Notes under the pieces: generated by a model | What the model was told of the DNA's origin: nothing | Databases searched by the model: none | The model's input: the letters and a program-made list of their open reading frames with translations, nothing else | From: Achromobacter sp. UMC71 | GTDB taxonomy: Bacteria; Pseudomonadota; Gammaproteobacteria; Burkholderiales; Burkholderiaceae_B | Assembly: GCF_014170305.1 (NCBI RefSeq) | Contig: NZ_LZZT01000038.1 | Location: 1 to 64,000, forward strand | Direction of reading: 5' to 3' | DNA: 64,000 nt | In this document: in pieces, positions 26,702-34,914 of the stretch | Layout of the letters: each line of letters begins with the position of its first letter | How positions within the stretch are numbered: the first letter of the stretch is position 1 | Program-made: the position numbers and the translations under genes

Positions 26702-27552
26702 CGGCGCGCGAGTCCTTGAGCGCGATGCACGGGGAACCGTCGACCGCGCAGCACGCCGCCGCGAGCACTGCAGGTTCCAACGCAGCCGCGCCGCGCTGGC
26801 AAGGGTATGCCGCGCGCTTCGGCCTGGGCTTGGGCGGCCTGACGGCGGTGCTGGCGCTGTGGTGGCTGGGCACCGAGGTGTTGGCCCCGGCCGGCGGCAT
26901 GGCGCGGCGCTTTGCGCCGGGCGCCACGTTCGTCAGCCTGGGCCAGTTGCTGACCGCGTCCGACCTGCCGATGCACGTGGCCGTGAGCCTGCGCCGCATC
27001 GCGGTGGGCCTGGGGCTGGCGTTGGCTATCGGCGTGCCGCTCGGCCTGGCCATCGGCAGCTACCGGCGCCTGGAGGCCGCCTTGTCGCCCGCCATGCAGT
27101 TTCTGCGCATGATTTCGCCGCTGTCCTGGATGCCGATTGCCGTGATGGTGTTCGGGGTGGGCGACGATCCGGTCTATTTCCTGCTGACCTTCGCCGCCGT
27201 CTGGCCCATCGTACTGAACACGGCGGCCGGCGTGCAGCAGCTGGACGCGCGCTGGCTGCAACTGGCGCAAAGCGTGGCCGCGACCCGCTGGGAGACGCTG
27301 CACCACGTGATCCTGCCGGGCGTGCTGGGCCACATCCTGACCGGCGTGCGGCTGGCTATCGGCATTTTGTGGATCGTGTTGGTGCCGTGCGAGATGCTGG
27401 GCGTTTCGGCCGGGATGGGCTATTTCATCCTGGATACGCGGGATCGCCTGGCGTATTCCGAGCTGATGGCGATGGTGCTGCTGATCGGCGTGCTGGGCTT
27501 CCTGCTGGACGCCGCGGCGCGCGGGCTGTATCGCTATTGGCGAGGCGGGTAG
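26698..27552 (+). CDS. ABC importer permease (SsuC/TauC type)
   Basis: A 284-residue inner-membrane permease with about six helices and the binding-protein-dependent transport signature region ATRWETLHHVILPGVLGHIL. The start is GTG 26698 in a GTGA overlap with the receptor stop. The N-terminal 35 residues are hydrophilic (Ala, Ser, Thr) before the first helix. It closes the five-gene operon from 23049; a convergent gene begins 49 bases further. Confidence 0.88.
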   Translation: MTARESLSAMHGEPSTAQHAAASTAGSNAAAPRWQGYAARFGLGLGGLTAVLALWWLGTEVLAPAGGMARRFAPGATFVSLGQLLTASDLPMHVAVSLRRIAVGLGLALAIGVPLGLAIGSYRRLEAALSPAMQFLRMISPLSWMPIAVMVFGVGDDPVYFLLTFAAVWPIVLNTAAGVQQLDARWLQLAQSVAATRWETLHHVILPGVLGHILTGVRLAIGILWIVLVPCEMLGVSAGMGYFILDTRDRLAYSELMAMVLLIGVLGFLLDAAARGLYRYWRGG

Positions 27553-27600
27553 GGCGGGCCGGCGGATAGGCGGCCCCGTCGGGACACTGCGGTGCAGTGC

Positions 27601-28176
27601 CTACTTGCGCGCGCTCTTGCCGCTGGTGGGGCAGATCACGCCGCGCAGCTTGCGTTGCACCGGGTCGCGCGCCACGGGCGCGTTGGATATGCCGGCCACC
27701 GGGATCGATTCCACCAGGCCGCCCGTGGCGTTGGCGCCGGCGTAATGCTGGGTCTCGGTCACGGTGTAGGTGTTGTTGCTGCAGTTCATGACCACGGGCT
27801 GCGTTACCGAGCCATAGGGCTGGCCGTTGGCTTCGGACACGCGCGGCTGCGCATAGAACCAGGCCACCGTCACCCGCATCACCACGGGCCGCTCGGACAT
27901 CTGCGCGACCGATTCCTTGTCGTAGAACACGCCCGGCATGGCTTGGGAATCGACGGGCTGCCAGTCGGGTCCGGAGCCGAACACGATGCCCGCCACGCTG
28001 GGGTCGCGCGGCACGATATTGACGGCGCAGGCGTTGGCCGGAATCGGGTCTCCCTCGCGCACCGTCACCGCCTCGCACACGTCGGCCGGCTGGGCCGGTT
28101 CGGCAGTGGCCTGGGCCCAGGCCGGCCCCGCCAGCATGGCCAGTACCAGTGTGAGATGCGCTTGCCTTGCTGTCAT
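27601..28176 (-). CDS. Exported protein of unknown function, surface-adhesin-E-like
   Basis: A 191-residue protein with a cleavable signal peptide (HLTLVLAMLAGPAWAQA). The rest is predicted soluble, with four cysteines in the mature part that may form two disulfides. The stretch VVMNCSNNTYTVTETQHYAG and the following GLVESIP recall the surface-adhesin protein E family, but the match is weak and by eye. ATG 28176 has AGGGA eight bases upstream. It diverges from the BNR-repeat gene across a repeat element. Confidence 0.6.
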   Translation of the reverse strand: MTARQAHLTLVLAMLAGPAWAQATAEPAQPADVCEAVTVREGDPIPANACAVNIVPRDPSVAGIVFGSGPDWQPVDSQAMPGVFYDKESVAQMSERPVVMRVTVAWFYAQPRVSEANGQPYGSVTQPVVMNCSNNTYTVTETQHYAGANATGGLVESIPVAGISNAPVARDPVQRKLRGVICPTSGKSARK

Positions 28177-28231
28177 GGAGCATTCCCTATGCAACGTCAA
28201 TGGAATTGATCAGCCAGTATAGAGAAGAGTA

Positions 28232-28305
28232 CGCCCGGCCGCCCGAAGGCCGGGCAGCCCCCTCGGGGGCAGCAAGCACGCAGTGCGTCGCGGGGGGGGG
28301 CACCC
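28232..28305. repeat. Intergenic hairpin repeat element with a G9 tract
   Basis: Two hairpins follow each other: GCCCGGCC (28233-28240) with GGCCGGGC (28248-28255), and GCCCCC (28257-28262) with GGGGGC (28265-28270). Then comes AGCAAGCACGCAGTGCGTCG and a run of nine G at 28292-28300. The arrangement is like multi-copy palindromic elements I recall from Achromobacter and Bordetella intergenic regions. The other copies lie outside this window, so I cannot confirm this. Confidence 0.6.
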
Positions 28306-28392
28306 ATTCTTCTCTTGTTATAGTCACGTCCGTTCATGACAAGACGTGGCGCGGCCGGGCGCCGACCGGGTTCGGGGGAGAAGGCGATAGCA

Positions 28393-29757
28393 ATGAACAT
28401 CAGGGTGCTCGCCGGCGCGGCTGCCATTGCCGTGACGGGCGTGCTGGCCTACGGCTTCTATCAATGGGTCCCCGAGGGGCAGCCCTTGAACCGCAGCGAG
28501 GTCATCGGCGAACTCGACGGCCCGCCGCTGGCCGGCTATTCGCGCACGCGCCTGTACCGCTACGACTCCCGCCAGTTCCTGGTCGGCCAGCTGATCACGA
28601 GCCCTCGCGATGTGGGCGGGCTGCTCCAGGCGCCCGTGCTGGACGCCTTGCCGCCCGCGCAAGGCGACCGCCTGTTGCTGGCCGCCGCGGCTGCGGGCGA
28701 GGTGCGCAACGTGGTCTACGGCGGCCGCGACAACGGCCGCTACGCGCTGTTGGGGTCCAACGGCGGCGATACCGGCGTGACCCTGATCTCCACGCCGCAC
28801 GGCCAGACGCTGTACCTGGTTGCCGCGTCGTCGCGTACAGGGGGATCGCCCGCCGACGGCACCGTCAGCGCAGGCCCGGCTGCCACGGTCCCTCCCGTCA
28901 TCACCAACACCCTGCGCTCCGATGACCAAGGCGCCACCTGGCATCACGAGCCCGACGTGACGCTGGGCGCGCCGCTGCGCCATGCCGCGTTCCTGACCGA
29001 GCAGCGCGTCGTGGCGCTGGAGGACGGTCCCGATGGCGCGCGCCTGCTGCACAGCGAAGACGGTGCGCGCCATTGGTCCGGGGTCTCGCTGCTGCAGCAG
29101 GTCTGGCCCGACGCCGATCGCTATGGCAAGGCCTTGCGCGAGCAGGCGGCCAAGGCGCAAGGCCAGGGCGAGACGCTGGCCTACCGCTGGTCGCTGTATC
29201 CGCTGGCGCCCGACCAGGCGGTCGGCTGGAGCTGGCGCGAACGCGGCGGTCCGGCCTTGACCCAGCGCATTGAAACCCGGCGTTTTGAAGTCCGGTTCCA
29301 GGACGGCGCGCCGCCCGCGTTCCGCGTCGCGCCGGTGCCGCCGCCGGTGCCCGCCCAGGCTTCCGACGGCCAGGCGGTGTTGGGCCAACCCGTCTTCGAG
29401 ACCGCCGGCAGCCGCATCTACCGGCTGGACCCGGCAAACCGGAACTGGCATGCCCTGGGCGCCATGCCGACCGTGCGCGGGGAGCGCACCTGGATCGGCC
29501 AGGCCTGGTTCGGCCGCAACGGCTGGGTGGTCCAGACCTATGCCGACCACCTGTTCTCGTTCGGCGACTACACCCGCACCTACTTCCATACGCCTGACCA
29601 GGGCCGCAGCTGGCGCCCGTTCCAGTTGTCGCCGGACCAGGAGCGCGGTCTGTTGGGCCTGGACGCGGCGGGCGAGGGCTTGCTGGTGCATACCGAACGC
29701 AACGGCAAGACGGTCATCCTGCGCTATGCGCTGGACGAAGCGGGGCGCGGGCGTTGA
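28393..29757 (+). CDS. Membrane-anchored beta-propeller-like protein with Asp-box (BNR) repeats
   Basis: A 454-residue protein with one N-terminal membrane helix or uncleaved signal (RVLAGAAAIAVTGVLAYGFY) and a large extracytoplasmic region. Three Asp-box motifs S/T-x-D-x-G-x-x-W are visible: RSDDQGATWHHE, HSEDGARHWSG and HTPDQGRSWRP. Such repeats occur in sialidase-type and Ycf48-type propellers. No sialidase catalytic residues are evident, so the role is unknown. ATG 28393 is used. The last codons overlap the TTG start of the GNAT gene. Confidence 0.72.
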   Translation: MNIRVLAGAAAIAVTGVLAYGFYQWVPEGQPLNRSEVIGELDGPPLAGYSRTRLYRYDSRQFLVGQLITSPRDVGGLLQAPVLDALPPAQGDRLLLAAAAAGEVRNVVYGGRDNGRYALLGSNGGDTGVTLISTPHGQTLYLVAASSRTGGSPADGTVSAGPAATVPPVITNTLRSDDQGATWHHEPDVTLGAPLRHAAFLTEQRVVALEDGPDGARLLHSEDGARHWSGVSLLQQVWPDADRYGKALREQAAKAQGQGETLAYRWSLYPLAPDQAVGWSWRERGGPALTQRIETRRFEVRFQDGAPPAFRVAPVPPPVPAQASDGQAVLGQPVFETAGSRIYRLDPANRNWHALGAMPTVRGERTWIGQAWFGRNGWVVQTYADHLFSFGDYTRTYFHTPDQGRSWRPFQLSPDQERGLLGLDAAGEGLLVHTERNGKTVILRYALDEAGRGR

Positions 29758-30197
29758 CGCTGAACCTGCGCCTGGCCGAGGAATCCGACCGGCCCGCGCT
29801 GCGCGCCCTGTTCCTGGCCGTGCGCCGCGATACCTATATCTGGCAGGCGCCCGCCAGCTTCGAGCTGGCGGATTTCGATGCGCAAACCGAAGGCGAGCGG
29901 CTGTTCGCCGCGTTCGATGGCAACGGGCGCGTGGCCGGTTTCCTGTCGCTGTGGGAGCCCGACAGATTTATTCATCATCTGTATGTGGGCCGGCCGTGGC
30001 AGCGGCGCGGGGTGGGGCAGGCGCTGCTGCGCGCCTTGCCGGGCTGGCCCGCCACGCGCTACCGGCTAAAGTGCCTGCGCCTGAATGCAGGCGCGCTGGC
30101 GTTCTACCGCACCTGCGGCTTTGCCGCCATCGGCTCGGGCGTGTCCGAAGACGGCGAATACGTGCTGCTGGAATCGGGCCTGGCGCCAGCAGCCTGA
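29754..30197 (+). CDS. GNAT-family N-acetyltransferase
   Basis: A 147-residue GCN5-type acetyltransferase. The acetyl-CoA binding motif A is HHLYVGRPWQRRGVGQALL, with the R-x-x-G-x-G loop, and motif B is LKCLRLNAGALAFYRTCGFA. It starts at TTG 29754 in a TTGA overlap with the BNR-protein gene, so it depends on translation of that gene. The substrate cannot be predicted. Confidence 0.87.
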   Translation: MTLNLRLAEESDRPALRALFLAVRRDTYIWQAPASFELADFDAQTEGERLFAAFDGNGRVAGFLSLWEPDRFIHHLYVGRPWQRRGVGQALLRALPGWPATRYRLKCLRLNAGALAFYRTCGFAAIGSGVSEDGEYVLLESGLAPAA

Positions 30198-30240
30198 CCG
30201 CAGATGCGGCGCAGGGGCGTCGCGGCAACTGTGGCCGGCC

Positions 30241-30930
30241 TCACTCGGGCAGCACGTAGTCCGGATAGCGCTTGCAGATCTCTGCCACCTGGCTGAGCGT
30301 GCCCGACAGGTGTTCGCGCAGCGCCTGCTGGGCACGCGGCGCGTCCTGCGCGGCAATTGCGTCCAGCACCCGCTGGTGGTCGTCCATGATGCGTTCGGCC
30401 TTGCCGGCTTCCGGCAGGTGCAGGCGCCGCAGGCGGTCCAGGTGGCCGCTGTAGCGCTGCGCCATGTGCCACAACCCGATCATGCCCGCAGCCTCGTGCA
30501 TGTCGCGGTGGAAGGCCTGGTCGGCATCCATGAACGGCTGCGGCTGGCCGTTGGCGTGGCTGACGCGCTGGCGGTCGATGCTGGCCTGCAGCCGCTGGAT
30601 CAGCAGCGGATCGGGCCGCTGCGCCAGGATGTGCGCGATCTCCAGCTCCAGCGAGCGGCGCAGGAAGTGGGCCTGGCGCGCCGCCGCGATGTCGATGCGG
30701 CTGACTACGGTGGTGTGTTGCGGATAGATCTCGACCAGCGCTTCCTCGGCCAGCTTCATCAGCGCGTCGCGGATCGGCGTCTGGCTCAGGCCATAGGCCT
30801 CGGCCAGCGTCACGCGCGACAGCGGCGCGCCCGGCGCCAGCTCCAGCGAGACGATCTGTTCGCGGAGATGTTCGAAGACCTGCGGCGCGGCGTGCCGCGA
30901 GCGATCCAGTCTGAGCTTTTGGCTGTGCAT
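30241..30930 (-). CDS. GntR-family regulator, FCD (FadR-type) subgroup
   Basis: A 229-residue regulator with an N-terminal winged HTH (LREQIVSLELAPGAPLSRVT and GLSQTPIRDALMKLAEEALV) and a C-terminal FCD helical domain whose metal-binding Asp/His residues appear in DADQAFHRDMH and later histidines. It is divergent from the dehydratase operon at 31059, the likely target. A perfect palindrome at 30992-31007 is its likely operator; the inducer is probably a sugar acid or its breakdown product. Confidence 0.9.
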   Translation of the reverse strand: MHSQKLRLDRSRHAAPQVFEHLREQIVSLELAPGAPLSRVTLAEAYGLSQTPIRDALMKLAEEALVEIYPQHTTVVSRIDIAAARQAHFLRRSLELEIAHILAQRPDPLLIQRLQASIDRQRVSHANGQPQPFMDADQAFHRDMHEAAGMIGLWHMAQRYSGHLDRLRRLHLPEAGKAERIMDDHQRVLDAIAAQDAPRAQQALREHLSGTLSQVAEICKRYPDYVLPE

Positions 30931-30991
30931 CGAAGCGCAATTCGGTAAGGGCGGTGGAACGGGAGTGTAGCGGGTTTCTCCCTAGCTGACG

Positions 30992-31007
30992 CACTAATGT
31001 ATTAGTG
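30992..31007. promoter_or_regulatory. Palindromic GntR/FCD operator
   Basis: CACTAAT and ATTAGTG are perfect 7-bp arms around a 2-bp centre, in the 128-base gap between the divergent GntR gene and the dehydratase gene. Position, size and AT-rich centre suit an FCD-type operator controlling both directions. Confidence 0.65.
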
Positions 31008-31058
31008 TTTAAATGACTTGTCCACGATTCCGCTTTCTCTCTTTTCCTCTACCTGCCC

Positions 31059-32789
31059 ATGAAACGCACCTACGAAAGCCTGCGCAGCGCCGCCTGGATG
31101 GCCAAAGACGACCTGCGCTCGTTCGGCCACCGCTCCCGCATGATGCAAATGGGCTATGCGCCCGACGACTGGGTCGGCCGCCCCATCATCGCCATCATCA
31201 ATACCTGGTCCGACCTCAATCCCTGTCACAGCCACTTCAAGCAGCGGGTCGAAGACGTCAAGCGCGGCGTCTTCCAGGCCGGCGGTTTTCCGGTGGAACT
31301 GCCCGCCATCTCGGTGTCGGAATCGTTCGTCAAGCCCACCACCATGCTCTACCGCAACATGCTGGCCATGGAAGCCGAAGAGCTGCTGCGCAGCCATCCG
31401 GTGGACGGCGCCGTGCTGCTGGGCGGTTGCGACAAGACCACGCCGGGCCTGCTCATGGGCGCCATCAGCGCCGGGTTGCCCTGCGTCTACGTGCCCGCCG
31501 GTCCCATGCTGCGCGGCAACTGGAAGGGCAAGATCCTGGGCTCCGGGTCCGACGCCTGGAAACTCTGGGACGAACGCCGCGCCGGCAAGATCACGCAAGA
31601 ACAATGGACCGAAGTCGAGGGCGGCATCGCCCGCAGCTACGGCACCTGCATGACAATGGGCACGGCCAGCACCATGACCGCCATCGCCGAAGCCATCGGC
31701 ATGACGCTGCCGGGCGCCTCGTCCATTCCCGCGGCCGACGTCGGCCACATGCGCATGTCGGCCGAATGCGGCCGCCGCATCGTCGACATGGTCTGGGAAG
31801 ACCTGACGCCGCAGCGCATCCTGACGCTGGCCTCGTTCAAGAACGCCATCAACGTGGCCATGGCCATGGGCTGCTCCACCAACGCCATCGTGCACCTGGT
31901 AGCCATGTCGCGCCGCGCCGGCCATCCGGTGGGGCTGGACGACTTCGACGCCGCCAGCCGCAAAGTGCCCGTCATCGCCAATATCCGGCCCAGCGGCGAC
32001 AAGTACCTGATGGAAGACTTCTACTACGCCGGCGGCCTGCCGGCGCTGATGTCGCGCCTGGAAGGCCACCTGGACCTGTCCGCCCTGACCGTCACCGGCA
32101 AGACGCTGGGCGAGAACATCGCCGGCGCCGAGGTCTACAACGACGACGTCATCCGCAAGCTGGACACCGCCATCTACGACGAAGGCGCCCTGGCCGTGCT
32201 GCGCGGCAATATCGCGCCCGATGGCTGCGTCATCAAGCCCAGCGCCTGCGCGCCGCAATATCTGCAGCACACCGGCCCCGCGCTGGTGTTCGACGACTAC
32301 CCCAGCATGAAGGCCGCGGTCGACGACGAAAACCTGGATGTCACCGCCGACCACATCATGATCCTGCGCAACGCCGGGCCGCAGGGCGGGCCGGGCATGC
32401 CGGAATGGGGCATGCTGCCCATCCCCACCAAGCTGGTCAAGCAGGGCGTGCGCGACATGCTGCGCCTGTCCGATGCCCGCATGAGCGGCACCAGCTACGG
32501 CGCCTGCATCCTGCATGCCGCGCCCGAGGCCTATATCGGCGGTCCGCTGGCGCTGGTCAAGACCGGCGACCTGATCACCGTCGACGTGCCGGCCCGCAGC
32601 ATCCACCTGAACGTCAGCGACGAAGAGCTGGCCGCGCGCCGCGCCGCCTGGACCCCGCCGCCCAAGCGCTACGAGCGCGGCTACGGCTGGATGTACTCGC
32701 AACACATCCTGCAGGCCAACGAGGGTTGCGACTTCGACTTCCTGGAAACCAGCTTCGGCGCGCCCGTGCCCGAACCCGAAATCTTCTGA
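31059..32789 (+). CDS. IlvD/Edd-family dehydratase (sugar-acid dehydratase type)
   Basis: A 576-residue Fe-S dehydratase. Cys56 (NPCHSH), Cys124 (GGCDKTTPG) and Cys197 (SYGTCMTMGTAS) match the [2Fe-2S] ligands of L-arabinonate and D-xylonate dehydratases, and the nearly identical positions favour that branch over branched-chain IlvD. The active-site region LSDARMSGTSYG is present. It would turn an aldonic acid into a 2-keto-3-deoxy acid. With the RraA-like and Bug genes downstream and the divergent GntR, it forms a sugar-acid uptake and breakdown unit. Confidence 0.88.
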   Translation: MKRTYESLRSAAWMAKDDLRSFGHRSRMMQMGYAPDDWVGRPIIAIINTWSDLNPCHSHFKQRVEDVKRGVFQAGGFPVELPAISVSESFVKPTTMLYRNMLAMEAEELLRSHPVDGAVLLGGCDKTTPGLLMGAISAGLPCVYVPAGPMLRGNWKGKILGSGSDAWKLWDERRAGKITQEQWTEVEGGIARSYGTCMTMGTASTMTAIAEAIGMTLPGASSIPAADVGHMRMSAECGRRIVDMVWEDLTPQRILTLASFKNAINVAMAMGCSTNAIVHLVAMSRRAGHPVGLDDFDAASRKVPVIANIRPSGDKYLMEDFYYAGGLPALMSRLEGHLDLSALTVTGKTLGENIAGAEVYNDDVIRKLDTAIYDEGALAVLRGNIAPDGCVIKPSACAPQYLQHTGPALVFDDYPSMKAAVDDENLDVTADHIMILRNAGPQGGPGMPEWGMLPIPTKLVKQGVRDMLRLSDARMSGTSYGACILHAAPEAYIGGPLALVKTGDLITVDVPARSIHLNVSDEELAARRAAWTPPPKRYERGYGWMYSQHILQANEGCDFDFLETSFGAPVPEPEIF

Positions 32790-32824
32790 ACCCTGTTTCC
32801 GCCTCGATCCCTGGAGCTTCCGAC

Positions 32825-33544
32825 GTGTCCGACATGAATCCCGAAACCCGCGCCCGGCTGGCCGGCATCAGCACCGCCACGCTGTGCACCGCCTTGTTCA
32901 AGCGCGGCCTGCGCAACCAGTTCATCCAGGACGTGCGTCCGCTGAACGCCACGCTGCCCAACATGGTCGGCCCCGCCTTCACGCTGCGCTACATCCCCGC
33001 GCGTGAAGACCTGAACACCATCAAGGTGTTCGAAGACCGCGCCCACCCGCAGCGCGCCGCCGTCGAAACCTGCCCGCCGGGCGCGGTGCTGGTCATGGAC
33101 AGCCGCAAGGATCCGCGCGCGGCCTCGGCCGGCTCGATCCTGGTGACCCGCTTGATGAAGCGCGGCGTGGCCGGCGTGGTCACCGACGGCGGCTTTCGCG
33201 ATTCGCCCGAGATCGCCGAACTCGGCTATCCGGCCTATCACAACCGCCCGTCGGCGCCCACCAACCTGACCCTGCACCAGGCGCTGGACATCAACGCGCC
33301 CATCGGCTGCGGCGACGTGGCCGTGTTCCCTGGCGACATCGTCGTGGGCGACCGCGAGGGTGTCGTGATCATTCCGGCGCACCTGGCCGACGAGATTGCC
33401 GTCGAAGCGGTGGAAATGACCGCGTTCGAAGACTTCGTCACCAGCCAGGTACAGGCTGGCGCGTCCATCCTGGGCCTGTATCCGCCCACCGATCCGGGCA
33501 CCAAGGACAAATTCGCCGCCTGGCGCACGCAGCACGGCCGCTAA
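32825..33544 (+). CDS. RraA-family protein (HMG/CHA-aldolase-like)
   Basis: A 239-residue member of the RraA/4-hydroxy-4-methyl-2-oxoglutarate aldolase fold. Conserved features are STATLCTALFKRGL, VGPAFTLRYIP, the GVVTDGGFRDSPEI loop with the Arg-Asp pair that binds metal and pyruvate, and the VGDREGVVIIP loop. GTG 32825 has GGAG eight bases upstream. Despite common naming as a ribonuclease regulator, the operon context with an aldonate dehydratase argues for an aldolase or decarboxylase on a keto-acid. Confidence 0.83.
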   Translation: MSDMNPETRARLAGISTATLCTALFKRGLRNQFIQDVRPLNATLPNMVGPAFTLRYIPAREDLNTIKVFEDRAHPQRAAVETCPPGAVLVMDSRKDPRAASAGSILVTRLMKRGVAGVVTDGGFRDSPEIAELGYPAYHNRPSAPTNLTLHQALDINAPIGCGDVAVFPGDIVVGDREGVVIIPAHLADEIAVEAVEMTAFEDFVTSQVQAGASILGLYPPTDPGTKDKFAAWRTQHGR

Positions 33545-33687
33545 GGCCCGGCCGAGCATTCGCCGCCTGGCATCCCCAACAAGGCCGTCGAGCCTTGGCC
33601 GGGCGGCGCTGAAAACGGGCCATGCACGCGCCGGCAATCCCGCCGGCGGTGCATGCGCCCGCACATAGACAAGGCAGGAGACAAACC

Positions 33688-34677
33688 ATGAACACGCAAC
33701 GTCGCAGCGCGCTCGCCGCGCTGCTGGCAGGACCGCTGCTGGGCGCGCTGGCGCTGCCGGCCCTGGCCGCGGATTGGCCCGCGCAGAAGCCCATTTCCTA
33801 TGTGGTGCCGTTCACCGTGGGCGGCTCCACCGACGTGGTCGGCCGCGTGCTGGCGCAAAAGCTGGGCGACCGGCTGCACCAGAACGTCATCGTCGAGAAT
33901 AAGCCGGGCGCCGCTGGCGGCATCGGCGCCACCTATGTGGCCAAGGCCGCGCCCGACGGTTACACGCTGTTCGGCGGCACCATCAGCACGCATGCCATCA
34001 ACGCCAGCCTGTACAAGAACCTGAAGTACGACCCGGTCAAGGACTTCGAGCCCGTCTCGCTGATTGCCTACCTGCCCAACGTGCTGCTGGTCGATCCCAA
34101 TCTGGGCGTGAACTCGGTGGCCGACCTGATCGCACTGCTCAAGCGCGACCCGTCCAAGCGCACCTTCGCTTCGTCAGGCGCCGGCACGTCCACCCACCTG
34201 GCCGGCGAGCTGTTCGCCAGCATGATCGGCGTGCCGCTGACGCATGTGCCCTACAAGGGCACGCCGCCCGCCATGGTCGACGTGTCCTCGGGCTCGGTCA
34301 CCTTCATGTTCGACCAGATGACCGCGGCGCTGCCGCTGTTGCAGACCGGCAAGCTCAAGCTCCTGGCCGTCACCACCCGCGACCGCATCTCGCTGGCGCC
34401 CGAGGTGCCCACCATGCAGGAAGCGGGCGTGCCCGGCTTCCAGATGGCCTCGTGGCAAGCCGTCTACGCGCCCAAGGGCACGCCCAAGCCCATCCTGGAC
34501 AAGCTCGCCGCCGAGATCGCCGTCATCCTGAAAGAACCCGACGTGCAGGAAAAGCTGGGCAAGACCATGGGCATGGAACTGGTCGGCAGCACCCCCGACG
34601 AACTGCGCGCCCTGATGGCCACCGAGATTCCGCGCTGGGCGGAAGTGGTGAAGACGTCGGGGGCGACGGTGGAGTAG
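33688..34677 (+). CDS. Bug-family substrate-binding protein
   Basis: Periplasmic TctC/Bug receptor, 329 residues. It has a signal peptide ending ALALPALAA, then ISYVVPFTVGGSTDVVGRVL, VENKPGAAGGIGA, AKAAPDGYTLFGG, THVPYKGTPPAM and LAPEVPTMQEAGVPGF. AGGAG precedes ATG 33688. Last gene of the GntR-controlled dehydratase operon; a terminator follows at 34836. It probably brings in the sugar acid used by the dehydratase. No TctAB genes nearby. Confidence 0.92.
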   Translation: MNTQRRSALAALLAGPLLGALALPALAADWPAQKPISYVVPFTVGGSTDVVGRVLAQKLGDRLHQNVIVENKPGAAGGIGATYVAKAAPDGYTLFGGTISTHAINASLYKNLKYDPVKDFEPVSLIAYLPNVLLVDPNLGVNSVADLIALLKRDPSKRTFASSGAGTSTHLAGELFASMIGVPLTHVPYKGTPPAMVDVSSGSVTFMFDQMTAALPLLQTGKLKLLAVTTRDRISLAPEVPTMQEAGVPGFQMASWQAVYAPKGTPKPILDKLAAEIAVILKEPDVQEKLGKTMGMELVGSTPDELRALMATEIPRWAEVVKTSGATVE

Positions 34678-34835
34678 AGGAGGGGGCGTGCCGAGCCGCC
34701 TGAAAGGTGTAGCCGTCTACGAAGCAGACTGATTCACCGATGACGACGGTTCAGGGCTGGCGTAGCCTAGTGGCCAGGTTGGTGATGGCTCGCAATGGAT
34801 TTTTATCTGCGCCCCATCATGTAAGACCTCCTCCT

Positions 34836-34863
34836 TACCCCGGCCTTGAGCCGGGGTATTTTT
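34836..34863 (+). terminator. Rho-independent terminator of the dehydratase operon
   Basis: TACCCCGGC (34836-34844) pairs perfectly with GCCGGGGTA (34850-34858) around CTTGA and is followed by TTTTTG. It lies 159 bases after the Bug stop. The 237 bases between that stop and the next gene otherwise hold nothing I can recognise. Confidence 0.8.
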
Positions 34864-34914
34864 GCAGTAGATCTGGTAATGCTGCTCGGATGGTAGTGCC
34901 AGGACTCGCGTCGC

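Noticed and set aside
28232-28305. CRISPR-like or attachment-site reading of the hairpin cluster
   Set aside because: The repeats are inverted, not direct with spacers, and no integrase or cas gene is near; a dispersed palindromic element fits better.
31013-33544. Frame running through the dehydratase into the RraA-like gene
   Set aside because: Only its last part, from 32825, is a real protein (RraA-like); the rest is a shadow frame of the dehydratase, so no fusion.
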